Source of the DNA: Streptomyces rugosispiralis
GTDB lineage: Bacteria > Actinomycetota > Actinomycetes > Streptomycetales > Streptomycetaceae
Direction: 5' to 3'
Length of the DNA: 64,000 bases
Assembly: GCF_024505145.1 (NCBI RefSeq)
Contig: NZ_JANIAA010000010.1
Coordinates: 62,001-126,000 of the forward strand
Below are positions 56,819 to 64,000 of this stretch, piece after piece. The stretch's first letter is position 1; the number at the start of each line of letters is the position of its first letter. The notes under the pieces were generated by a model. The model was given only the letters and a program-made list of their open reading frames with translations. It was not told the DNA's origin and searched no databases. The translations under genes and the position numbers were made by a program.

Positions 56819-59641
56819 TCAGCCGACCGAGGAGTACGCCACGACCCCGCGCAGCAGCCCGTCGACCGCGCGGCGGGCACTGCGCGCCACCGTGCCCTCG
56901 GGGGCCGCCGCGGCGATCTGGCCGAGCACATCGATCAGTTGCTTGGTCCAGCGCACGAAGTCACCGGCGGGCATGTCGATTTCGCGCAGCACCTCGTCGA
57001 GCCCGTGGCCGGAGGCCCAGCGGTAGGCGGCCCAGGCGAAGCCCAGGTCCGGCTCGCGCTGGCCGACCCCCTCCGCCTGGTTGATCTTGTGGTGCTCCTC
57101 CAGGGCGTCCAGCCGCCCCCATATGCGCACCATCTCGCCGAGCGCGTCCTTGGCGCGGCCCGTGGGCAGCTTGGGCGGCAGCGCGTCGTCGGCCGTCCGC
57201 GCCTCGTAGACGAGCGCGGAGGCGCAGGCCGCGAGCTCGGCGGGGGGCAGCCCCTCCCAGACGCCCTCGCGCAGGCACTCGCTGGCCAGCAGGTCCAGCT
57301 CGCCGTAGAGCCGCGCCAGCCGTCTGCCCTCGTCCGTGACCTCGTCACCGCGCAGATAGCCGAGCTCGCTCAGCAGCGAGCAGATCCGGTCGAAGGTGCG
57401 GGCGATGGTGTTCGTACGGCCCTCGATGCGCCGCTCCAGCTGCCGGGTGTCGCGCAGCAGCCGGTGGTAGCGCTCGCCCCAGCGGGCGTGGTCCTCGCGG
57501 TCGCTGCAGCCGTGGCAGGGGTGGGCGCGGATGGCCGCGCGCAGCCGGCTGATCTCGGTGTCGTCGGCGGCGGGCGAGCGCTCCTTGCGGTGGCGCCGCA
57601 TATCGTGGTGGCCGGCCTTGGTGCGCAGCGCGGACGCCAGATCGCGGCGCGACTGGGGGCTGCGCGGATTGAACGACTTGGGGATCCGCATCCGGTCCAG
57701 CGGCTCGACCGGCACCGGGAAGTCGATCGACGCGAGCCGCTTGACCTGCCGCTCGGCGGTGAGCACCAGGGGCCGCGGCCCGTCGTGGTACTCCATGCCG
57801 CGGTGGCCGCCCACCCGCCCGGCGGGCAGCCCGGGGTCCAGCACCAGGGCGAGCCCGGCGAACTTGCCGGTGGGCACGTGGATGACATCGCCGGGGCGGA
57901 GCTTCTCCAGGGCGACCGCGGCGGCCGCGCGCCGCTGGGCCGCGCCCTGCCGGGCCAGCTCGGTCTCACGGTCCTTCAGCTCGCGGCGGAGCCGCGCGTA
58001 CTCGTCGAAGTCGCCGAGGTGGCAGGTCATGGAGGCGCGGTAGCCCTCCAGCCCCTCCTCGTTGCGCTGCACCTGGCGGGAGATCCCGACGACCGCCTTG
58101 TCGGCCTGGAACTGCGCGAAGGAGGTCTCCAGCAGCTCGCGCGAGCGGTGCCGCCCGAACTGGGAGACCAGGTTGACCGCCATGTTGTACGACGGCTTGA
58201 AGGAGGAGCGCAGCGGATACGTGCGGGTGCCGGCCAGCCCGGCGAGCGCCGCGGGGTCCATGGTGCGCTGCCACAGCACCACCGCATGGCCCTCGATGTC
58301 GATACCGCGCCGCCCGGCGCGGCCGGTCAACTGGGTGTACTCACCGGGGGTGATGTCGACGTGCTGCTCGCCGTTCCACTTGACGAGCTTCTCCAACACC
58401 ACCGAGCGGGCGGGCATGTTGATGCCGAGGGCGAGGGTCTCGGTGGCGAAGACCGCCTTGACCAGGCCGCGGACGAAGAGCTCCTCGACAACTTCCTTGA
58501 AGGTGGGGAGCATTCCGGCGTGGTGGGCCGCGATGCCCCGCTCCAGGCCCTCCAGCCATTCGAAGTACCCCAGCACATGGAGGTCTTCGTCGGGGATCCC
58601 GGCGGTGCGCTCCTCGACGATGGCCCGCACCTGGGAGCGCGCCGACTCGTCGTTGAGCCGCAGCCCCGCGTGGAGGCACTGCTGGACGGAGGCCTCACAG
58701 CCGGCCCGGCTGAAGATGAAGGTGATGGCCGGAAGCAGCCCCTCGGCATCGAGCCGGTCGATCACCTCGGGGCGGCCCGGGGTCCAGATCCGGCTGCGCT
58801 GACGGCGCTCGCGCTCCCGGTCGGCCTCGCGCATATTGCGGCCGCGGCGCTTGTCGCGGCCGAAGGAGGGGCGGCTGTTCTCCATCCGGGCCAGCCGGAC
58901 CAGATCGGGGTTGACCTCGCGGCGTCCGCCCTGGTCGCCGTCCTGGCCGTGCTTCTCCTCGAACAGGTCGTACATCCGGCGCCCGGCCAGCACGTGCTGC
59001 CACAGCGGCACCGGACGGTGCTCGGAGACGATGACCTCGGTGTCGCCGCGGACGGTGTCCAGCCAGTCGCCGAACTCTTCGGCGTTGGAGACGGTCGCGG
59101 AGAGTGACACCAGGGTCACCGACTCGGGGAGGTGGATGATGACCTCCTCCCAGACGGCGCCGCGGAACCGGTCGGAGAGGTAGTGGACCTCGTCCATCAC
59201 CACATAGCCGAGGCCGAGCAGCGACTGGGAGCCGGCATAGAGCATGTTCCGCAGCACCTCGGTGGTCATGACGACCACCGGGGCCCCGGAATTGACGCTG
59301 TTGTCCCCGGTGAGCAGGCCGACCTGGTCGGCGCCGTAGCGCTTCACCAGATCGGTGTACTTCTGGTTCGACAGCGCCTTGATGGGCGTGGTGTAGAAGC
59401 ACTTGCGGCCCTGGGTCAGCGCCAGGTGGACGGCGAACTCGCCCACGATGGTCTTGCCCGAGCCGGTGGGAGCGGCAACCAGCACACCCTTGCCGCTCTC
59501 CAGGGCCTTGCACGCCTCGATCTGGAACGGGTCCAGCTCGAAGTCGTACATCTCACGGAAGGGGGCCAGCGCGGTGGCCTGCTCGGCGGCCCGGACGCGG
59601 GACGCCGCATAGCGCTCGGCGGGAGATAGCTCGTCGGTCAT
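56819..59641 (-). CDS. helY: Ski2-like DEAD/DEAH-box RNA helicase (HelY type)
   Basis: The ATG at 59641 ('MTDELSPAERYAASR') is preferred to a GTG 24 bases upstream; 940 residues. Motifs: Q-like 'FELDPFQIEACKAL', Walker A 'VAAPTGSGKTIVGEFA', 'TTPIKALSNQKY', 'LLTGDNSVNS', DEVH box 'YVVMDEVHYLSDRFRG', 'LVSLSATVSNAEEF', then helicase C 'AAHHAGMLPTFKEVVEELF', 'VFATETLALGINMPARSVVL' and 'YTQLTGRAGRRGID'. The rest is a Ski2/Mtr4-type C-terminal region with a 'HPCHGCSDREDHARW' cysteine motif. It acts in RNA turnover. A standard Streptomyces gene next to tatC. Confidence 0.92.
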   Translation of the reverse strand: MTDELSPAERYAASRVRAAEQATALAPFREMYDFELDPFQIEACKALESGKGVLVAAPTGSGKTIVGEFAVHLALTQGRKCFYTTPIKALSNQKYTDLVKRYGADQVGLLTGDNSVNSGAPVVVMTTEVLRNMLYAGSQSLLGLGYVVMDEVHYLSDRFRGAVWEEVIIHLPESVTLVSLSATVSNAEEFGDWLDTVRGDTEVIVSEHRPVPLWQHVLAGRRMYDLFEEKHGQDGDQGGRREVNPDLVRLARMENSRPSFGRDKRRGRNMREADRERERRQRSRIWTPGRPEVIDRLDAEGLLPAITFIFSRAGCEASVQQCLHAGLRLNDESARSQVRAIVEERTAGIPDEDLHVLGYFEWLEGLERGIAAHHAGMLPTFKEVVEELFVRGLVKAVFATETLALGINMPARSVVLEKLVKWNGEQHVDITPGEYTQLTGRAGRRGIDIEGHAVVLWQRTMDPAALAGLAGTRTYPLRSSFKPSYNMAVNLVSQFGRHRSRELLETSFAQFQADKAVVGISRQVQRNEEGLEGYRASMTCHLGDFDEYARLRRELKDRETELARQGAAQRRAAAAVALEKLRPGDVIHVPTGKFAGLALVLDPGLPAGRVGGHRGMEYHDGPRPLVLTAERQVKRLASIDFPVPVEPLDRMRIPKSFNPRSPQSRRDLASALRTKAGHHDMRRHRKERSPAADDTEISRLRAAIRAHPCHGCSDREDHARWGERYHRLLRDTRQLERRIEGRTNTIARTFDRICSLLSELGYLRGDEVTDEGRRLARLYGELDLLASECLREGVWEGLPPAELAACASALVYEARTADDALPPKLPTGRAKDALGEMVRIWGRLDALEEHHKINQAEGVGQREPDLGFAWAAYRWASGHGLDEVLREIDMPAGDFVRWTKQLIDVLGQIAAAAPEGTVARSARRAVDGLLRGVVAYSSVG

Positions 59642-59741
59642 CGTATCTACGAGCCTACCGGCCACCTCCGACAGCGCACGCGATCTTTATCGGGGCTTTG
59701 TTCGGGCCGCCGGACCGGGCCGAACGCCGAGCCGCCCGCCG

Positions 59742-59760
59742 GGCCGCCCGATGGGCGGCC
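59742..59760 (-). terminator. Hairpin downstream of tatC
   Basis: Arms of eight bases (59742-59749, 59753-59760) with a three-base loop, 59 bases past the tatC stop on the minus strand. Confidence 0.45.
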
Positions 59761-59818
59761 ACAGGCGGGCGGGTATGACCGGGTACGGCCGGATACGGCG
59801 GCCTACGACCGGGTACGG

Positions 59819-60781
59819 CTATGTGACGTCGTCGTAGCCGTTGCGCCGAGTGGGGCCGGAGTCGTCCCCGTCGGTGAGCTCCGGCCTGGCGCTGGGCGCG
59901 GCCACGGCCTCGGGGGTCAGATCCAGCTGGGACGCCTCGTCGTCGCTCAGGCCGAAGTCCGGGTCGGCTTCCCGGCGGCGCGCCTTGCGCCGGTCGTTGA
60001 GCAGGGCGACGCCGACGGCGCCGAAGTAGAGCACGGTGACCGGCCCGGCCAGGGCGAACATGCCGATCGGGTCGGTGCTGGGGGTGGCGATGGCACCGAA
60101 GACCGTGATGCCCATGATCATGGCGCGCCACCAGCCGAGCATCCGGCGCCCGCTGAGGATGCCGGTGAAGTTCAGCAGGATCAGCAGCAGCGGAAGCTCG
60201 AAGGCGAGCCCGAAGACGACGACCATCCGGGCCAGCAGATCGAGGAAGTCGTCCAGCGGGAGGAGGTTGTTGGCCCCCTCCGGGGTGAAGCCGATGAGGA
60301 CCTTGGCGCTGGTCGGGAGGATCTTGTACGCGAAGAAGGCGCCGCCGACGAAGAGCGGTACGCCGAGCCCCACGAAGAACAGGCCGTACTTCTTCTCGTT
60401 GCGGTGCAGCCCAGGTGCGAGGAAGGCCCACAACTGGTAGAGCCAGACCGGGGTGGCCACCACCAGACCGGTCGTGAAGGAGACCTTCAGCATGATCGTG
60501 AACGGCGACAGCAGACCGTTCACGGTGAAGTAGGCGCAGTCGTGGCCTTTGCTCCCCTTACCCGACAGGTCGGAGAGCGACGCCCCGCCACAGCCGACCG
60601 AGTCCAGCACCGGCTGCATCAGGAACTTGGCGATGTCCATGTAGAAGAACATCGCGACGATCGTGACCACGCAGATCGCCAGGACCGATTTGAGCAACCG
60701 GTTGCGCAGCTCACGCAGGTGCTCGGACAGGGGCATCCGCCCCTCGGGGTCCTTCTCCTTTTTGCGGGCAGACTTGAGCAA
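59819..60781 (-). CDS. tatC: Sec-independent protein translocase TatC
   Basis: A TTG start at 60781 (GAGG upstream) gives 320 residues. 'MPLSEHLRELRNRLLKS' is the TatC N-terminal signature that binds twin-arginine signals; six membrane helices follow ('LAICVVTIVAMFFYMDIAKF', 'TTGLVVATPVWLYQLWAFLA', 'LFFVGLGVPLFVGGAFFAYK', 'MVVVFGLAFELPLLLILLNF' and others) with 'FLAPGLHRNEKKY' between. The C-terminal ~60 residues are a charged cytoplasmic extension usual in actinobacteria. TatC with TatA/TatB exports folded proteins, several of which occur in this window. tatA precedes by 62 bases. Confidence 0.95.
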   Translation of the reverse strand: MLKSARKKEKDPEGRMPLSEHLRELRNRLLKSVLAICVVTIVAMFFYMDIAKFLMQPVLDSVGCGGASLSDLSGKGSKGHDCAYFTVNGLLSPFTIMLKVSFTTGLVVATPVWLYQLWAFLAPGLHRNEKKYGLFFVGLGVPLFVGGAFFAYKILPTSAKVLIGFTPEGANNLLPLDDFLDLLARMVVVFGLAFELPLLLILLNFTGILSGRRMLGWWRAMIMGITVFGAIATPSTDPIGMFALAGPVTVLYFGAVGVALLNDRRKARRREADPDFGLSDDEASQLDLTPEAVAAPSARPELTDGDDSGPTRRNGYDDVT

Positions 60782-60843
60782 CCCACGTCCTCATCTCGTG
60801 CGTCCGGCGGCGGCCCTTCGTGCCGCCTTCAAGTGGCCCTGGG

Positions 60844-61131
60844 TCAGCGCTTGGTGCTGTCGCTCGGCTCCGACACCGGGCGCGAGCTGGTCACGTCTCC
60901 GGGCGCGGCCTGGATGGTGCGGTGAGTGGCATCGTCCTTACCGGGCTGGGGCGGATCGGCCGGCGCGTTCTGCTGCTGGCCCTCCGACTTCATCGCCTTC
61001 GCCTCGCTCTTGAGGATCCGGGCCGACTTGCCCAGCGAGCGGGCCATGTCCGGAAGCTTCTTGGCACCGAACAGCAGCACGACGACGACAAGAATGAGGA
61101 TGATTTCGGGAGCGCCGAGCCTTCCGAACAT
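60844..61131 (-). CDS. tatA: Sec-independent protein translocase TatA
   Basis: 95 residues: one membrane helix 'GAPEIILILVVVVLLFGAKK' followed by the 'FGAKKLPDMARSLGKSARIL' hinge and amphipathic helix, then a charged tail. This is the exact TatA plan; the protein forms the translocation pore with TatC. Upstream of tatC in the same direction, so the pair is an operon. Confidence 0.95.
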   Translation of the reverse strand: MFGRLGAPEIILILVVVVLLFGAKKLPDMARSLGKSARILKSEAKAMKSEGQQQNAPADPPQPGKDDATHRTIQAAPGDVTSSRPVSEPSDSTKR

Positions 61132-61377
61132 AAGCGTCTACCTTCTCACCGAGGCGGCTGGGGGTGGGGCTGCCCGACCAGTCGGACATGTGTCCGGCAG
61201 CCGTGCTGTCAGCGATCGTAGCGCGCGGGGGTAAACCGGAAGCAATCCCCGTGCGGACTCCGGGTTGCGGCCCTCCGCCTCGTTTCCAGGGCCACGAAAT
61301 GTCAGCGTACCCCGCTTGGCTGTGGGGCAGCAGAGTGCCCATCAGCGGCGACCCCCACCGCGGACGCAGAGCGTCGG

Positions 61378-61581
61378 TCACTGCCGACGCAGAGCGTCGA
61401 CGGTTGACCCCAGCGGAACCGAGGCCCGCTCCAGGTCCTCCGCGGCCCGGGTGATCCGCTCCGAGCTGTCCGACACCTGCCTGGCCAGCCTGCGGACCTC
61501 CGCGTAGACCCGCGCCGAGAGGACGGCGAGCACGGCGATTCCGCAGAAGGCGAGGGCGAGGGCGAGCATCGGCCAGAGCAT
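61378..61581 (-). CDS. Small single-pass membrane protein with coiled coil (DUF948-like)
   Basis: An ATG at 61581 gives 67 residues: a membrane helix 'MLALALAFCGIAVLAVLSAR' and a short coiled coil 'EVRRLARQVSDSSERITRAA', 'EDLERASVPLGSTVDALRRQ'. This resembles the small DUF948-type proteins found between pafC and tatA in Streptomyces. Role unknown, probably envelope. Confidence 0.7.
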   Translation of the reverse strand: MLWPMLALALAFCGIAVLAVLSARVYAEVRRLARQVSDSSERITRAAEDLERASVPLGSTVDALRRQ

Positions 61582-61591
61582 GCGGCAGAGC

Positions 61592-61834
61592 CTAGACGGT
61601 GGAGTGCAGCCGCAGTGTACGCACCCCACCGCCGGTGAGCAGCTCCACGATCCGCTCCCCCGCCGGTTTGCGCACCGCGGTTCCACAGTCGGGGCAGGTG
61701 AAGGAGTAGAAGGTGGTGCGGTGGCTGGCCCCGATGGCCAGCCGCAGGGCGCCCGCGGCCAGCTCGAACCGGCCGCGGCACTGCGGACAGGCTGCCTTGA
61801 AGATCACCGACGTGGCACTCCCCCGTGCGGTCAC
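61592..61834 (-). CDS. FmdB-like zinc ribbon protein
   Basis: A GTG at 61834 after GAAGGGA gives 80 residues with two CxxC pairs, 'AACPQCRGRFELAAGALRL' and 'FTCPDCGTAVRKPAGE', which should hold one zinc. Small ribbon proteins of this kind accompany pafBC/tat genes in Streptomyces; function unknown. Ten bases separate its stop from the next start, so the two are likely co-transcribed. Confidence 0.8.
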   Translation of the reverse strand: MTARGSATSVIFKAACPQCRGRFELAAGALRLAIGASHRTTFYSFTCPDCGTAVRKPAGERIVELLTGGGVRTLRLHSTV

Positions 61835-61847
61835 TGTGTGCGTCCCT

Positions 61848-62807
61848 TCACTCACCGTACGCCGCGAGCGCCTGCCGCGCCGCGTCCCGAGCACTGTCCG
61901 CCAGCTCCTGCGGCGCGACGATCCTGCCGTCCCGGCCCAGCCGCAGCGCCAGCCGGCGCAGCGAGCCGGGGTCGGGCGCGCGGAGCGTGATCCGGAGGCC
62001 GCCGTCGGGCAGCTCGTCCGCGCTGTCGTGCGGGTAGTACTCGGCGACCCAGCGCCCGCCGGGGCCGACCTCGACGACCACCTCGGGGTCCTCGGCGCCG
62101 GTCTGCACCAGCGCGGAGGACAGCTCCGACAGATCGCGCAGCTCGATCGGCGGCGGATCGGAGGCGTCGTCCAGCAGCTTGATCTCGACGACCCGGTCCA
62201 GCCGGAAGGTACGCCGCGCCTCGGAGAGGCGGCACCACGCCTCCATGTAGGTGCGGCCGACGGCGAAGAGCCGGATCGGGTCGACCTCGCGCTCGGTGAT
62301 CTCGTCACGCGCGGGTGAGTAGTAGCGCAGCCACAGCCTGCGGCGTTCGGAGATGGCGCGGTCGACGTCGGCGAAGACCCCGCCCTCCGACTCGAAGATC
62401 ACCGAGAGCCGGGAGCTGGCGCCCGCCGCCTCGCCCGCCGCGGCCTCCAGCTTGGCGGTGGCCCGCAGCAGCGCGTCCCGGTCGCCCTCGCGCAGCCCGG
62501 AGAGGGTGGCGACGGCGCGGGCGGCGACCAGCAGCGCGGTGGCCTCGTCGGCGGCCAGCCGGAGCGGCTCGGCCACGTCATCGGGGTTGTGCCACCAGAT
62601 CCGCTCGCCGTCGGTGTCGATGTCCATCAGATCGCCGCCGCGGAAGCTGGTGCCGCACAGCGGCAGCACATCCAGGTCGGCGATCAGCTCGTCCTCGCTG
62701 ATGCCGAAGGCACGGGCGACGTCGGCGACGCGGGCGCCGGGGCGCTCGCGCAGATACGTCACCAGGGAGAGCATCCGCCGGGTCTGGTCAATGGCGTTTC
62801 CGGCCAT
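61848..62807 (-). CDS. pafC: WYL-domain transcriptional regulator PafC
   Basis: The ATG at 62807 gives 319 residues 'MAGNAIDQTRRMLSLVTYLR'. N-terminal winged helix ('RERPGARVADVARAFGISED', 'ELIADLDVLPLCG'), then the WYL core ('AISERRRLWLRYYSPARDEI', 'VDPIRLFAVGRTYMEAWCRL', 'FRLDRVVEIKLL') and the WCX extension. PafB and PafC form a heterodimer that activates RecA-independent DNA-damage genes in actinobacteria. The gene lies 20 bases after pafB; the order pafB-pafC is conserved. Confidence 0.92.
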   Translation of the reverse strand: MAGNAIDQTRRMLSLVTYLRERPGARVADVARAFGISEDELIADLDVLPLCGTSFRGGDLMDIDTDGERIWWHNPDDVAEPLRLAADEATALLVAARAVATLSGLREGDRDALLRATAKLEAAAGEAAGASSRLSVIFESEGGVFADVDRAISERRRLWLRYYSPARDEITEREVDPIRLFAVGRTYMEAWCRLSEARRTFRLDRVVEIKLLDDASDPPPIELRDLSELSSALVQTGAEDPEVVVEVGPGGRWVAEYYPHDSADELPDGGLRITLRAPDPGSLRRLALRLGRDGRIVAPQELADSARDAARQALAAYGE

Positions 62808-62827
62808 GATGAAGTAGATCCGTCCCC

Positions 62828-63793
62828 TCAGCCCTTGGCGACCGCGCGCAGCCGGTCCACGACATCCGCCCGCAGTTCCTCGGGCGCCAGTACGACCACA
62901 TCCGGGCCGAACTCCACGAGCCAGGCGTCCAGGCCGTGCCCGTAGGGAATCTCCAGCTCGTCCCAGCCGTCGCCGTCCGCCCGGGTGGACAGCGCCTTCG
63001 CCCGCAGCGGGTACCCGTGGCCGGAGCGCAGCCGGATCCGGGCGGTGCCGTTGGCGGTCTCGCCCGCCCAGCTCTCCACGGTCTCCCGGACGGTGACGTG
63101 GTCGGGCACCTCGGCGGTGAACGCGCCGGACCGCAGCCGGACCCGGCCGGTGATCCGGGAGAGCCGGAAGACCCGCTCGGCGGTGCGCTCGCGGTCCCAT
63201 CCGGCGAGATACCAGTGGCCGCGCCAGCACTCCAGGGTCCAGGGCTCGACCTGCCGCTGCTCGGGGCGCGCGGCGTTCGCCTTGCGGTAGTCGAAGACGA
63301 CGGGGCGGCGGTCGCGGCAGGCGAGCATCAGCGGCTCGAAGGCGCTCTCATGGACCGGGATGCGCGGCTCCAGCGCGCTGTGTCCGGGCGTGTCGTACGG
63401 GTCCTCGGCGACCGGCATCCCGGCGGCGCGCAGCTTCTGCAGGGCGCCGCTGGCGGCGCCGGCGAGCCGGGCCTGCTGCCAGACCTTGGCGGCGAGGCCG
63501 AGGGCGGCGGCCTCCTCGGCGTCGAGGGTGATCGGCGGGAGGCGGTTGCTGTCCCGGCGGGCGAGATAGCCGACCTCGCCGTCGACGCCCTCCACCGTCT
63601 CGATGATCAGACCGAGTTCACGCAGATCGTCCTTGTCGCGTTCGAACATACGGTTGAACGCTTCATCGTTGGCCGTGTCGGTCTGGAGGTACGCCTCTAT
63701 GGAGCCCCGCAACTCCCGTTTGGTCAGCGGACGCCGCGTTCCCAGCAGGCACAGGGCCAGGTTCATCAACCGCTCGGCCTTGGCAATCGCCAT
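62828..63793 (-). CDS. pafB: WYL-domain transcriptional regulator PafB
   Basis: 321 residues. Winged helix 'AERLMNLALCLLGTRRPLTK', 'RELRGSIEAYLQTDTANDEA', 'FNRMFERDKDDLRELGLIIE'; WYL core 'ACRDRRPVVFDYRKANAARP', 'RQVEPWTLECWRGHWYLAGW', 'RVFRLSRITGRV'; WCX end 'WLVEFGPDVVVLAPEELRAD'. With PafC it forms the DNA-damage-responsive activator, thought to sense single-stranded DNA through the WYL domain. It is the upstream gene of the pair, downstream of an FKBP gene. Confidence 0.93.
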   Translation of the reverse strand: MAIAKAERLMNLALCLLGTRRPLTKRELRGSIEAYLQTDTANDEAFNRMFERDKDDLRELGLIIETVEGVDGEVGYLARRDSNRLPPITLDAEEAAALGLAAKVWQQARLAGAASGALQKLRAAGMPVAEDPYDTPGHSALEPRIPVHESAFEPLMLACRDRRPVVFDYRKANAARPEQRQVEPWTLECWRGHWYLAGWDRERTAERVFRLSRITGRVRLRSGAFTAEVPDHVTVRETVESWAGETANGTARIRLRSGHGYPLRAKALSTRADGDGWDELEIPYGHGLDAWLVEFGPDVVVLAPEELRADVVDRLRAVAKG

Positions 63794-63855
63794 CGACGCC
63801 CTTTCTTCGTGACCTTACGCACGTGACCGTACCGCTACCGGGACGCGCGGCAAAA

Positions 63856-63891
63856 GCCGAGGGCCCCTGCTCACCGGCAGGAGCCCTCGGC
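63856..63891 (-). terminator. Terminator of the FKBP gene
   Basis: Arms of 15 bases (63856-63870, 63877-63891, one mismatch) and a T run on the minus strand directly after, 17 bases past the stop at 63908. Confidence 0.85.
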
Positions 63892-63907
63892 GCGACGGAC
63901 GGCCGTG

Positions 63908-64000
63908 TCAGACGGAGACCAGGTCGCAGACGAAGATCAGCGTCTCGCCCGGCTTGATCCGGCCGCCACCGGCGCCCCGGTCGCCGTAGCCGAGGTGCGG
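63908..64000 (-). CDS. C-terminal end of an FKBP-type peptidyl-prolyl isomerase (cut by window edge)
   Basis: The last 30 residues are visible: 'PHLGYGDRGAGGGRIKPGET' and 'LIFVCDLVSV', the typical FKBP ending (YG..G....IPPN.TL.F.V.L). The gene begins beyond the window. It lies upstream of pafB as in other Streptomyces. Confidence 0.88.
   Translation of the reverse strand, partial: PHLGYGDRGAGGGRIKPGETLIFVCDLVSV

Noticed and set aside
55319..59107. Very long plus-strand open frame across the IPT/TIG and helicase genes
   Set aside because: It is a His/Arg-rich out-of-frame reading of two genes with unmistakable domains; no start site fits.

Overview
The window reads as chromosome of a Streptomyces. 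Third-position GC is very high, and GTG and TTG starts are common. The right part carries familiar Streptomyces housekeeping genes: pafB and pafC, tatA and tatC, a Ski2-like helicase, a glycine-betaine transporter and DmdR-type iron regulation. The sequence splits at a tRNA-Pro(GGG) gene (38700-38776).

Left of the tRNA (1-38.7 kb) is an accessory region full of conflict and defence genes, broken genes and insertion sequences. In order it holds: the tail of a type I restriction methylase; transposase debris; a HORMA/TRIP13-type CBASS operon with a four-transmembrane effector (1606-5333) facing a fused XRE-ImmA/IrrE regulator; a deleted mini-IS; a Trypco1 protein coupled to a very large trypsin-nSTAND1-histidine kinase-receiver protein; an acquired serine hydrolase with its own HTH regulator; and a truncated TPR gene. 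Next come a CdgB-like diguanylate cyclase fused to leucine-rich repeats, convergent with a tight four-gene operon MoxR ATPase / vWA-like protein / SAV_2336-type scaffold with a dead amylase-like module / TIR protein (25951-19705). These are followed by a DUF4231 membrane protein, an IS701-family element inserted exactly at the stop codon of a repeat protein, an IS481-family element, and a protein kinase with a coiled-coil membrane partner opposite a SAVMC3_10250-family gene. Nearly all these proteins belong to families used for nucleotide-dependent or signalling-dependent immunity, so the region is best read as a defence island. It lies on the 3' side of the tRNA, the usual side for elements integrated at a tRNA gene.

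Right of the tRNA (38.8-64 kb) the sequence is compact, regular chromosome: a split transketolase pair, a monoacylglycerol-lipase-like hydrolase, a secreted propeller-amidohydrolase, an esterase fused to a virginiamycin B lyase-like propeller, a BtuF-like protein, an OpuA-type transporter with two fused substrate-binding domains, a 5'-3' exonuclease, an iron-regulated siderophore-interacting protein followed by an unusual 28-29 bp tandem repeat array, two IPT/TIG repeat proteins, the helicase, the Tat translocase genes, small membrane and zinc-ribbon proteins, the WYL pair pafC/pafB, and the end of an FKBP gene.

The strongest candidates for something not well described are the MoxR/vWA/SAV_2336/TIR operon, the protease-STAND-histidine kinase fusion with its Trypco1 partner, and the GGDEF-LRR fusion. 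All functions were assigned by reading motifs by eye; no database search was run.
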